From: JAVVUQ01 sp036653075
Lineage (GTDB): Bacteria > Bacillota > Clostridia > Christensenellales > CAG-314
Assembly: GCA_036653075.1 (NCBI GenBank)
Contig: JAVVUQ010000090.1
Location: forward strand, 1-5,743
Length of the DNA: 5,743 nucleotides
Reading direction: 5' to 3'
This document shows positions 1 through 4,939 of this stretch, one piece after another; the stretch's first letter is position 1; the number at the start of each line of letters is the position of its first letter. The position numbers and the translations under genes were made by a program. The notes under the pieces were generated by a model that saw only the letters and a list, made by a program, of their open reading frames with translations, made no database searches and had not been told where the DNA came from.

Positions 1-192
1 ACTAAGAAATAACAGAATAAATAGTAAATTTAACTAAGAAATAACAGAATAAATAGTAAATTTAACTAAGAAATAACAGAATAAATAGTAAATTTAACTA
101 AGAAATAACAGAATAAATAGTAAATTTAACTAAGAAATAACAGAATAAATAGTAAATTTAACTAAGAAATAACAGAATAAATATTAAATTTA
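1..192. repeat. Tandem array of six 32-bp units
   Basis: Six head-to-tail copies of a 32-bp unit start at 1, 33, 65, 97, 129 and 161, with no spacer between them. Each begins ACTAAGAAATAACAG and ends GTAAATTTA. The first five copies are identical; the last has a single G to T change at 184. The array begins at the window edge, so its true copy number is unknown. All reading frames are closed by stops and 32 is not a multiple of three, so it is not coding. The unit is close to three helical turns and rich in short A-runs, so phased bending is conceivable (inference). It is best described as a minisatellite or VNTR of unknown role, lying downstream of the minus-strand membrane gene. Confidence 0.97.
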
Positions 193-238
193 TTGCAAAT
201 TGCAAATATTAATGTAGATAAAAAATAAAGAATAGAGA

Positions 239-786
239 TTATTTCATCTGTTTTTTTATTGCTAATGTAATAAATAACAATGATGACATTATTAAAATCA
301 CTGAAAGTTCAGGTAGCCAATTAATAAAACTCATATTCTTTAAGATGGTAAAAGCATTGATTAAATCTTCAACAATATGAAATGCAAGCGGTAATGCAAA
401 AACCAACGTCATACAAATTTTATTCTTAATTATATCGAAAACAGTAGTAGTATAGATGATTCCAACAGCGGCGTATAAACAATATGCCAAGTAGTAGTTG
501 CTATATCGAAAATTCGAAAAACAAAGAAAATAATGCCAATCCATACAGAAATAGAAGATAAAGCAAATTTATCTTTAAAGGCTATAATAATAACAACAAA
601 ACTTACGCTACAAATAATAGGCAATATAGATTGTGTAATTAAGTATAAATAGGATAGTTTATTATATTTTATAAAAGTATAAACAACCTTTAACGTAACA
701 GATAAAAGCATAGCGATAATTGAAAGCATAGCAAATTTAGATTGCGTAATTTTATAAACGTTTAATTTAATGCTACTTTTCTTCAT
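239..786 (-). pseudogene. Multi-pass membrane protein of unknown family, apparently frameshifted
   Basis: Two overlapping minus-strand frames together look like one gene. The first runs from ATG at 786 to a stop at 430 (118 residues) and has hydrophobic segments at about residues 18-38, 48-70 and 76-95. The second frame is open from about 544 to 239 and carries two more hydrophobic segments and a basic C-terminus ending AIKKQMK. The start is well supported: an AGGGAGA ribosome site lies 6-7 nt upstream, and a near-consensus promoter precedes it. The second frame has no ribosome site at its first ATG and is reached from the first by a -1 shift, as expected after loss of one base around 465-490. 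A joined product would be about 183 residues with roughly five membrane helices. I do not recognise the family. No canonical XXXYYYZ slippery heptamer is seen in the 115-nt overlap, so a disrupted gene or a sequencing error is more likely than programmed frameshifting. Confidence 0.6.
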
Positions 787-829
787 TTTATCTCCCTATT
801 ATATTAGTTAATACATATTACTATAATAG

Positions 830-858
830 ATAATAAAACTATTTTAATTTTTTGTCAA
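830..858 (-). promoter_or_regulatory. Sigma-A-type promoter of the membrane protein gene
   Basis: On the minus strand TTGACA (853-858) and TATTAT (830-835) are separated by exactly 17 bp, a near-consensus vegetative promoter. It predicts a start of transcription near 823 and a leader of about 37 nt before the ATG at 786. An intact strong promoter in front of a broken reading frame suggests that the lesion is recent or artefactual. Confidence 0.7.
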
Positions 859-893
859 TAAATAAAAGGTTTTTAAAAAAATACATATATTAA

Positions 894-935
894 TATCGTT
901 AATAATAAAAGTATATAACCTTTATTATTACGATA
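894..935. other. AT-rich inverted repeat between two minus-strand genes
   Basis: The arms TATCG plus TAATAATAAA (894-898, 900-909) pair with TTTATTATTA plus CGATA (921-935), giving 15 base pairs with one bulged T at 899 and an 11-nt loop. It lies downstream of the 83-residue gene and upstream of the membrane gene promoter. It could end or stabilise the upstream transcript, but no U-tract immediately follows on the minus strand (the nearest T-run is about 20 nt away), so it is not a standard intrinsic terminator. In such AT-rich DNA, chance is a real alternative. Confidence 0.4.
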
Positions 936-1007
936 ATAGATATTATAATTATATGAGGATATATATTTAGATAAATAAGATGTTAAGATAAAATATGTAT
1001 CAGTATA

Positions 1008-1259
1008 TTATAAACCATTATTAATAATAAATGGAATTGTGGAACGACCATTACACCTATTTGTCGAAGATTCGTTTCGGTTTGTCGAAAATTCGTTTCT
1101 GTTTGGACAGCAATTCATTGAAAGTTTTGGATTGCAACAAGCTCCAAAAACCATTAGACCAACAGCTATTAAAACGCCGCTGCAAACCGTTAATTTATTC
1201 GATTTATCCAAAACAGCATATAGTAATAATAAGTATAGTAAATTTGATGTTAAGGGCAT
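1008..1259 (-). CDS. Small membrane protein with Cys-containing heptad-repeat tail
   Basis: This encodes 83 residues of unknown family. The start is decided by an excellent GGAGG on the minus strand, placed 6-7 nt before the ATG at 1259; the plus-strand frames across the same DNA have no ribosome site. The N-terminal half is hydrophobic: a short segment at about 6-17, a DKSNK turn, then a clear membrane helix at about 23-41. The tail is polar and holds five cysteines: the pairs C41-C42 and C50-C51, and C69. It also has a 7-residue repeat, NRNEFST then NRNESST then a degenerate NRC, encoded by two near-identical 21-bp units at 1060-1101. The gene is divergent from the ArsR-family gene across about 200 bp, an arrangement typical of a repressor and its target. 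A metal- or thiol-linked role is therefore conceivable but unproven. Confidence 0.65.
   Translation of the reverse strand: MPLTSNLLYLLLLYAVLDKSNKLTVCSGVLIAVGLMVFGACCNPKLSMNCCPNRNEFSTNRNESSTNRCNGRSTIPFIINNGL
1060..1101. repeat. Two 21-bp tandem units within the small membrane protein gene
   Basis: Units at 1060-1080 and 1081-1101 share TTTGTCGAA, then G or A, then ATTCGTTTC, differing at only a few bases. A third, much diverged unit may follow at 1102-1122. The length is a multiple of three, so the reading frame is kept and the units encode the heptads NRNEFST and NRNESST on the minus strand. Confidence 0.8.
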
Positions 1260-1264
1260 TTTGC

Positions 1265-1269
1265 ACCTC
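1265..1269 (-). promoter_or_regulatory. Ribosome binding site setting the start of the 83-residue gene
   Basis: The minus strand reads GGAGGTGCAAAATG into the gene, a perfect Shine-Dalgarno core with ideal spacing. It is the main evidence that the minus strand, not the plus strand, is coding at 1008-1259. Confidence 0.85.
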
Positions 1270-1451
1270 CGCCAAAATTCTTCTTTTTACTACAATATGC
1301 GCTAAATTCTTAATATGTTCCTATGTTATAGTTTATATGTAAGAATGTAAATAAAATTCTAAAGTTAACGGATAAATTATATTATATATATTTAAATTTT
1401 AAGCATTTATTAAAAATATCAACATAAAAATATTTTATTTAATAAAAATAT

Positions 1452-1456
1452 GGAGG
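1452..1456 (+). promoter_or_regulatory. Ribosome binding site deciding the ArsR-family start at 1462
   Basis: GGAGG at 1452-1456 overlaps the in-frame ATG at 1450 and lies 5 nt before the ATG at 1462. The earlier ATG has only AT-rich sequence upstream and no ribosome site, so translation should begin at 1462. Confidence 0.85.
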
Positions 1457-1461
1457 AAATT

Positions 1462-1791
1462 ATGCAATTAATTGACAAAAAAACACAATCTGAAGTTGAG
1501 TATTATTTGCCTGACACTTCTACGGCAACAAAGTTAGCGGCTTTTTTTGATATGTTTTCAGATATCACAAGAGTACGTATACTTTCAGCATTATCGGTAT
1601 CTGAAATGTGCGTAAACGATATTGCATTGCTACTTGGAATGAATCAAACGACGTTATCACATCAACTACGGCTACTACGTGATAATGGCATTGTTGAAAC
1701 AATTCGGCAAGGTAAAACAGTTTTTTATTGCGTAAACGATAAAAATATACACGATTTATTAATGTACGGAGCAGAATTTTGCTTTAAATAA
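1462..1791 (+). CDS. ArsR/SmtB-family winged-helix transcriptional repressor
   Basis: The product has 109 residues when started at the ATG at 1462. The ArsR/SmtB fold is clear. There is a dimerisation and helix region with DITRVRILSAL at 34-44, then SEMCVNDIA (47-55) matching the family alpha-3 box ELCVxDL/I. The recognition helix is NQTTLSHQLRLLRDNGIV (61-78), and the beta wing is RQGKTVFYCVND (82-93). Family members bind operator DNA as dimers and release it on sensing metal ions or another signal. Alpha-3 here has only one Cys (C50), with N52 where ArsR and CadC carry the second. The C-terminal alpha-5 zinc site (Asp, His, His, His/Glu in SmtB and CzrA) is largely missing; only D93 is plausibly kept. 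Other cysteines are C90 and C107. The inducer is therefore unknown and may be non-metal, or bound by a non-standard Cys set. The likely targets are itself and the divergent small membrane gene. Confidence 0.92.
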   Translation: MQLIDKKTQSEVEYYLPDTSTATKLAAFFDMFSDITRVRILSALSVSEMCVNDIALLLGMNQTTLSHQLRLLRDNGIVETIRQGKTVFYCVNDKNIHDLLMYGAEFCFK

Positions 1792-1806
1792 AAAAAATAA
1801 ATTATA

Positions 1807-1850
1807 GTTAATAAATACATATAAAAGGTTAATATAATATATTTATTAAC
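1807..1850. other. Inverted repeat downstream of the ArsR-family gene
   Basis: GTTAATAAATA (1807-1817) and TATTTATTAAC (1840-1850) are perfect 11-bp complementary arms around a 22-nt loop. A competing hairpin inside pairs GGTTAATA (1827-1834) with TATTAACC (1844-1851). The location suggests a transcript-end structure, but there is no following T-run, so intrinsic termination is weakly supported. Confidence 0.35.
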
Positions 1851-2082
1851 CAATTTATAGCGTTGTTTAATCATTATTTATTAGATAGCTTATAGCATTT
1901 TCAATTAGTATTTATAAAATTTTTATATAGAATAAAGTATTAATAATAGTATAAACAGTCAATATAAATTGATAAATTAATCAAACGTAAAAATTTAAAG
2001 CATAGATTGTTTCTTATTACTATAAAGTGAATTTTAATAAATTCATATCTTTTAAAAATACATTTTTTATTTTATATTATTT

Positions 2083-2172
2083 ATTATAATAAAATTTATG
2101 GTATATTAGTCATTTGACAAAAATATATATTACAATAAAATTTATGGTATATTAGTCATTTGACAAAAATAT
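2083..2172. repeat. 44-bp direct repeat carrying twin operator-like dyads
   Basis: Copies at 2083-2126 and 2129-2172 are identical except for T2087 versus C2133, a repeat period of 46 bp. Each contains the core dyad TTAGTCATTTGACAAA (2106-2121 and 2152-2167). Read outwards from the centre, 9 of 12 base pairs are symmetric over 2102-2125 and again over 2148-2171. The second dyad ends about 27 bp before the -35 box of the Lrp-family gene. Two equally oriented palindromes placed upstream of a regulator promoter fit operators for cooperative binding, most simply by the Lrp-type protein itself (inference). The TTGACA in copy 1 (2114-2119) plus TAAAAT (2136-2141, 16-bp spacer) could also act as a promoter. 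Confidence 0.85.
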
Positions 2173-2197
2173 TTATTGCGTAGCGGCTATAAAACAC

Positions 2198-2226
2198 TTT
2201 ACATTATTGCAAGAGTGTGATATTAT
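2198..2226 (+). promoter_or_regulatory. Sigma-A-type promoter of the Lrp-family gene
   Basis: TTTACA (2198-2203) and TATTAT (2221-2226) are separated by 17 bp. Transcription would start near 2233, giving a leader of about 20 nt with the AGGGGG ribosome site inside it. Confidence 0.7.
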
Positions 2227-2240
2227 ATAATTGAATTTAT

Positions 2241-2246
2241 AGGGGG
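2241..2246 (+). promoter_or_regulatory. Ribosome binding site supporting the TTG start at 2253
   Basis: AGGGGG lies 6 nt before the TTG at 2253. No ATG in this frame is as well placed, and the Lrp family's first helix begins directly after it, so the rare TTG start is well supported. Confidence 0.8.
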
Positions 2247-2252
2247 TTACGT

Positions 2253-2744
2253 TTGGATAATATTGATATTAAAATATTGGAGAGTTTACATAAAAATGCA
2301 AGAATGAATGCTTCTGAAATTGCAGATAAAGTTCCATTATCAACGTCAGCTGTTATCGAACGCATTAAAAAAATGGAAGCCTCGGGAACTATAATAGGCT
2401 ACACGGCAATATTAGCGCCTGAAAAGCTCAACAAAGATATTATTGCTTTGATATCTGTCGCTATTGATAATCCGAAATATAATAATGTTTTTGAAGAAGC
2501 TGTTATTAAAAACAATCATATTACCGAATGTTTTTATATAGCGGGCAGTTTTGATTATCTATTGAAAGTAATTACCGATAATACAAAATCTCTTGAAGGC
2601 GTATTGCATTATATTAAAAGTATAACGGGTGTTAGCAAAACTGTTACAAGCATAGTATTAAATATATGTAAAAACGAGTATTCTGTGCCAGTAACAGCTA
2701 AAAAGATTAAAACTACTGTATCTACAATTAAAGCTGAATTTTAG
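2253..2744 (+). CDS. Lrp/AsnC-family transcriptional regulator
   Basis: The product has 163 residues and is read from a TTG start. Residues 1-60 form the AsnC-type helix-turn-helix: MDNIDIKILESLHKNARM, then ASEIADKVPLSTSAVIERIKKMEASGTI, where the family usually has a D-x-x-I-L-x-x-L opening. After IIGYTAILAPEKL (47-59) comes the ligand-binding RAM domain (about 64-140). It contains the hallmark G-S-F-D-Y-L-L-K-V stretch near residues 98-106, followed by the ITGVSKTVTSIVL strand. Such proteins assemble as dimers or octamers, usually sense amino acids, and often control amino-acid metabolism and their own genes. The length matches the family, with a slightly extended basic C-terminal tail. The gene sits alone between two long non-coding stretches, in the same direction as pntAA 407 bp downstream. 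Autoregulation is suggested by the twin dyads upstream; control of pnt is plausible only from position. Confidence 0.95.
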   Translation: MDNIDIKILESLHKNARMNASEIADKVPLSTSAVIERIKKMEASGTIIGYTAILAPEKLNKDIIALISVAIDNPKYNNVFEEAVIKNNHITECFYIAGSFDYLLKVITDNTKSLEGVLHYIKSITGVSKTVTSIVLNICKNEYSVPVTAKKIKTTVSTIKAEF

Positions 2745-2780
2745 TTATATTGTAAATAATTTTCACATTTTTGTGATTGA

Positions 2781-2808
2781 TTGCAACTTATAATTTGCAA
2801 AATATAAT
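2781..2808 (+). promoter_or_regulatory. Candidate promoter upstream of pntAA (distal)
   Basis: TTGCAA (2781-2786), a 16-bp spacer and a perfect TATAAT (2803-2808). The second TTGCAA copy (2795-2800) lies inside the spacer and could be a protein-binding half of a repeated site. The distance to pntAA is long, so assignment to that gene is tentative. Confidence 0.4.
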
Positions 2809-2846
2809 TAGAATAAAACTAAACGTTAGAGTTATACATAAGAAAT

Positions 2847-2877
2847 TTGACATTGAAAATTGAATTAAATATATAAT
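2847..2877 (+). promoter_or_regulatory. Candidate promoter upstream of pntAA (proximal)
   Basis: Perfect TTGACA (2847-2852) and perfect TATAAT (2872-2877) hexamers occur with a longer-than-ideal 19-bp spacer. TTTGACA here also matches one half of the dyad found upstream of the lrp-family gene, so a shared regulator is conceivable but only a half-site is present. It predicts a leader of about 270 nt. Confidence 0.45.
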
Positions 2878-3151
2878 TCATTATGAAATTTAAATTTTGT
2901 AGTGAATATAAAGAAAATATTAGCAGTTGGAATTATTAATAATTTCAATATGCATTAAATTTGAAATATAAAGTGTAAGCGTAACATAAGAGTGGTTAAA
3001 TTAGCGAAAGAATCGATTAAAAGCAATGGGTTTGTTAATTTGGCAAAAGTACTTAATATTAGCTAAATATGACGTAAAAATATCGCTATTATTTATAAGT
3101 TTATGTATAGTTTACAATTTATAAATATATAAGATTAAAGAGGAAGTTAGT

Positions 3152-4312
3152 ATGATAGTTGGAGTTCCAAAAGAGATTATGCACGGTGAAGCTCGTGTTT
3201 CATCAACGCCAGAAACAGTTAAGAAGATGGTTACAGATGGTATGACAGTATTAGTAGAAAAAGGAGCTGGATTAGGTTCTTTTTATGCTGATGAATTGTA
3301 TGTTGCTGCTGGCGCTAAGCTTATTGCAGACGCGCAAGAAGTTTATGACAGATCTGACGTTATTTTAAAGGTTAAAGAGCCTTTGTTTAATGAAGAAAAG
3401 AAAAAGAGCGAAATTGAAATGATGCACAAGGGACAATATTTAATTACATTTATACATCCTGCATCGCCTATCAATCATAAAATGGTTAAGTTAATGGCTG
3501 AAAAGGGAATTATAGGATTGACATTAGACGCTATTCCACGTATTAGTCGCGCGCAGAGTATGGACGCATTAAGTTCAATGAGTACTTGCGCTGGATATAA
3601 AGGAATAATTATGGCAGCTGATGATATAGCTAAATTTATGCCTTTAATTGGCACAGCTGTTGGCGTAATCAAACCAGCTAACGTATTTGTTATCGGAACA
3701 GGCGTTGCGGGATTAAGAGCAGTAGCTACGGCTAAATCGTTAGGCGCTGTTGTATACGCTACGGATATTCGTCCTGAAGCTAATGAACAATCCAAATCGT
3801 TAGGCGCTAAAATTGTTGAGAATGGTATTCCAGCAGAAATTGGTGTTGCTCCAGACGGAAAGCACGCTAACAAATTATCAGATGAATGGCTTGCAGTTGA
3901 AAGAAAGAACATAGCAGACGCAGTTAAAAATGCAGACGTTGTATTTTGTTCCGCATTACTTCAAGGCAGAGTTGCTCCAGTTTTAGTAACTGAAGAAATG
4001 GTAAAATCAATGAATCCGGGCAGCTGTATTGTTGATATATCTATTGACCAAGGCGGAAATTGTCAAATTACAACACCTGGCGTTCAAGATAGAAAACACG
4101 GAGTAGTTATTGAAGGTATCAAGAATATTCCAGGAATGCTTCCAACAAGTTCAACTTGGATGTTCGCTAATAATATTTACAATTTATTAAAATTCTTGAC
4201 TCATAATGGCAAAATTGAATTAGATATGAATGACGAAATTGTTAACTCAATTATAGTTTGTCATAATGGCAAGATCGTTCATAAAGGAACAATTGAAGCG
4301 ATGGGTTTATAA
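3152..4312 (+). CDS. pntAA: NAD(P) transhydrogenase subunit alpha part 1 (NAD(H)-binding)
   Basis: This 386-residue soluble domain-I subunit is full length for a split-type PntAA (about 380). It binds NAD(H) and passes hydride to NADP(H) held by PntB, coupled to proton movement through PntAB/PntB. The opening MIVGVPKEIMHGEARVSSTP is typical of the AlaDH/PNT N-terminal domain. The family RQD loop is intact: R130, Q135 and D138 in PRISRAQSMDALSS. The Rossmann motif is G182-T-G184-V-A-G187, with D205 in ATDIRP placed to bind the NAD ribose. The conserved segments QGRVAPVLVTEEMV, IVDISIDQGGNC and PGMLPTSST are all present. The RAQSMD loop and SALLQGRVAPVLVTEEM favour transhydrogenase over the homologous alanine dehydrogenase, as do the downstream pntAB and pntB. 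AAAGAGGAAG precedes the ATG with suitable spacing. A 303-bp gap rather than tight coupling follows. Confidence 0.96.
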   Translation: MIVGVPKEIMHGEARVSSTPETVKKMVTDGMTVLVEKGAGLGSFYADELYVAAGAKLIADAQEVYDRSDVILKVKEPLFNEEKKKSEIEMMHKGQYLITFIHPASPINHKMVKLMAEKGIIGLTLDAIPRISRAQSMDALSSMSTCAGYKGIIMAADDIAKFMPLIGTAVGVIKPANVFVIGTGVAGLRAVATAKSLGAVVYATDIRPEANEQSKSLGAKIVENGIPAEIGVAPDGKHANKLSDEWLAVERKNIADAVKNADVVFCSALLQGRVAPVLVTEEMVKSMNPGSCIVDISIDQGGNCQITTPGVQDRKHGVVIEGIKNIPGMLPTSSTWMFANNIYNLLKFLTHNGKIELDMNDEIVNSIIVCHNGKIVHKGTIEAMGL

Positions 4313-4327
4313 GAATTTAATTACTAC

Positions 4328-4387
4328 AACATTTTGATAGTTGCGTATTTTAAACGCATAAATAAAATCGTTATTTATCGAAATGTT
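4328..4387 (+). other. Long stem-loop with nested hairpin just after pntAA
   Basis: AACATTTTGATA (4328-4339) pairs with TATCGAAATGTT (4376-4387) as a 12-bp stem with one G-U pair. Inside it TGCGT (4342-4346) pairs with ACGCA (4354-4358) around a 7-nt loop. This begins 16 nt after the pntAA stop codon. No T-run follows, so it is more likely a 3'-end stabiliser or processing structure than a terminator, if it is functional at all. Confidence 0.45.
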
Positions 4388-4410
4388 ATGCAAGTTAAAT
4401 TTTAAATGGA

Positions 4411-4440
4411 ATGGAGACACCTTTAACAAGGTGTCCCCAT
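4411..4440. other. Strong 13-bp hairpin between pntAA and pntAB
   Basis: The arms ATGGAGACACCTT (4411-4423) and AAGGTGTCCCCAT (4428-4440) pair over 13 positions with a single A-C mismatch and a 4-nt TAAC loop. It is far more GC-rich than its surroundings, so chance is unlikely. There is no U-tract on either strand, so it is not a classical Rho-independent terminator. It could partly end or protect the pntAA message, or be a binding site. Confidence 0.7.
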
Positions 4441-4452
4441 ATTGATGTAAAG

Positions 4453-4468
4453 CAAACATTTGTGTTTG
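4453..4468. promoter_or_regulatory. Palindrome overlapping the pntAB promoter, operator candidate
   Basis: CAAACA (4453-4458), a TTTG centre and TGTTTG (4463-4468) form a perfect 6+6 dyad. Its right half overlaps the TG of the extended -10 element, so a protein bound here would block or shape promoter access. No known regulator motif is assigned. Confidence 0.45.
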
Positions 4469-4475
4469 GTATAAT
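4467..4475 (+). promoter_or_regulatory. Extended -10 promoter for pntAB-pntB
   Basis: TGGTATAAT is a perfect TG-N-TATAAT extended -10 element. Extended -10 promoters can work without a good -35, and none is obvious at the right distance (TTGATG at 4442-4447 is 22 bp away). Transcription would start near 4482, giving a leader of about 130 nt before pntAB. Confidence 0.55.
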
Positions 4476-4615
4476 ACTTATTTTTATTATATCATTGAAA
4501 TAAAAAATATAAATAATATTAGATAAAAATATAGGATTATAAATAAAATTTATAATTATAATAATGATTATAAAAACAATTTAAATATAATTGCCGATTT
4601 AATGGAGGAATTTGA

Positions 4616-4939
4616 ATGGATCTCATACAGATAATACTACTTGTTGTGTTTTTTGTTTCAACATTTGTAGGATACATATTAATAAAGAATGTACCGAGCT
4701 TATTGCACACGCCGTTGATGTCGGGAATGAATGCATTATCAGGAGTAACGGTACTTGGCGCATTGACGGCGACAGCTGTGGCGCTTGTTAAGATTAATGC
4801 GATTGCGGCGGCTTTAATAGGCGGAGCGGCGATAGTTCTTGCTATGATAAACGTTGTGGGCGGATTTCTTGTTACAGACAGAATGCTTAGAATGATAGTT
4901 CATAAGCGTGTTAAAGGCGTTAATAAGGAGGCTAAATAA
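4616..4939 (+). CDS. pntAB: NAD(P) transhydrogenase subunit alpha part 2 (membrane)
   Basis: This 107-residue integral membrane subunit corresponds to the C-terminal membrane part of one-piece PntA. It builds the proton channel (domain II) together with PntB. Three helices are visible at about residues 4-24, 41-58 and 63-86. The family signature NVPSLLHTPLMSGMNALSG (25-43) is followed by VGGFLVTDRMLRMI near the C-terminus and a basic tail. The length is normal for a split PntAB. GGAGG at 4604-4608 is 7 nt before the ATG. The TAA stop is directly followed by the pntB ATG, so the two are co-translated from one message. Residue 42 is Ser; in some PntAB proteins such as that of Thermus thermophilus, as I recall, a His at this place is linked to proton transfer. 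Confidence 0.95.
   Translation: MDLIQIILLVVFFVSTFVGYILIKNVPSLLHTPLMSGMNALSGVTVLGALTATAVALVKINAIAAALIGGAAIVLAMINVVGGFLVTDRMLRMIVHKRVKGVNKEAK
4925..4931 (+). promoter_or_regulatory. pntB ribosome binding site inside the end of pntAB
   Basis: AAGGAGG is a full-strength Shine-Dalgarno site 8 nt before the pntB ATG, embedded in the last codons of pntAB. It fixes the pntB start at 4940 and allows coupled translation. Confidence 0.9.

Larger units (their letters stand above)
1792..2252. other. 461-bp intergenic region, arsR-family gene to lrp-family gene
   Basis: No credible gene is seen here on either strand. The region holds an inverted repeat just after the ArsR gene, a featureless AT-rich middle with only trivial short dyads (for example GAATTT-TAAT-AAATTC near 2028), a 44-bp direct repeat at 2083-2172, and the promoter of the Lrp-family gene at 2198-2226. 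The last two are annotated separately. Confidence 0.7.
2745..3151. other. 407-bp non-coding region upstream of pntAA
   Basis: I find no convincing gene here. Soon after the lrp-family stop there is a small hairpin, TCACA-TTTT-TGTGA (2763-2776). The palindromic hexamer TTGCAA occurs twice, at 2781-2786 and 2795-2800. Two candidate promoters at 2781-2808 and 2847-2877 would give a leader of 270-340 nt for pntAA. A 24-codon frame from GTG at 2992 to 3066 has no ribosome site. The final 85 nt are AT-rich and end in the pntAA ribosome site. Confidence 0.6.
4313..4615. other. 303-bp structured gap between pntAA and pntAB
   Basis: No gene is seen, but there are three successive inverted repeats (4328-4387, 4411-4440, 4453-4468) and an extended -10 promoter at 4467-4475, each listed separately. 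Sequence from 4480 to 4600 is plain AT-rich leader. Such a gap is unusual within a pnt operon, where the genes normally abut. Confidence 0.75.

Noticed and set aside
1..192. CRISPR array or iteron-type origin
   Set aside because: The units are directly adjacent with no variable spacers, so it is not CRISPR. No replication initiator gene or typical 18-22 bp iteron accompanies them.
430..544. Programmed -1 frameshifting in the membrane protein gene
   Set aside because: No in-frame X-XXY-YYZ slippery heptamer with a following structure is visible in the overlap.
1008..1259. Lipoprotein reading of the 83-residue protein
   Set aside because: VFGAC is a poor lipobox and lies after a long hydrophobic region with a charged interruption, unlike a normal lipoprotein signal.
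1031..1342. Plus-strand reading frames overlapping the 83-residue gene
   Set aside because: They have no ribosome site, and one needs a GTG start without support. The minus strand has a perfect GGAGG and a protein with a clear hydrophobic N-terminal half.
1450..1461. Earlier ATG start for the ArsR-family gene
   Set aside because: The GGAGG lies inside this extension, and no ribosome site precedes the 1450 ATG; the start at 1462 is better.
2763..2776. CRP-like site or terminator after the lrp-family gene (TCACA-TTTT-TGTGA)
   Set aside because: The half-sites are in the reverse order to the CRP consensus, the stem is only 5 bp, and no T-run follows.
2965..3066. Short frame resembling a helix-turn-helix fragment (VKLAKESIKSNGFVNLAKVL)
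   Set aside because: It is only about 24 codons from a GTG, lacks a ribosome site, and the similarity is too slight to call a gene remnant.
3475..3912. 145-codon minus-strand open frame inside pntAA
   Set aside because: It is antisense to a highly conserved coding region, without a ribosome site; it is a shadow of pntAA.
3152..4312. Alanine dehydrogenase instead of PntAA
   Set aside because: The RQD loop sequence, the QGRVAPVLVTEEM segment and the downstream pntAB and pntB genes identify a transhydrogenase subunit.
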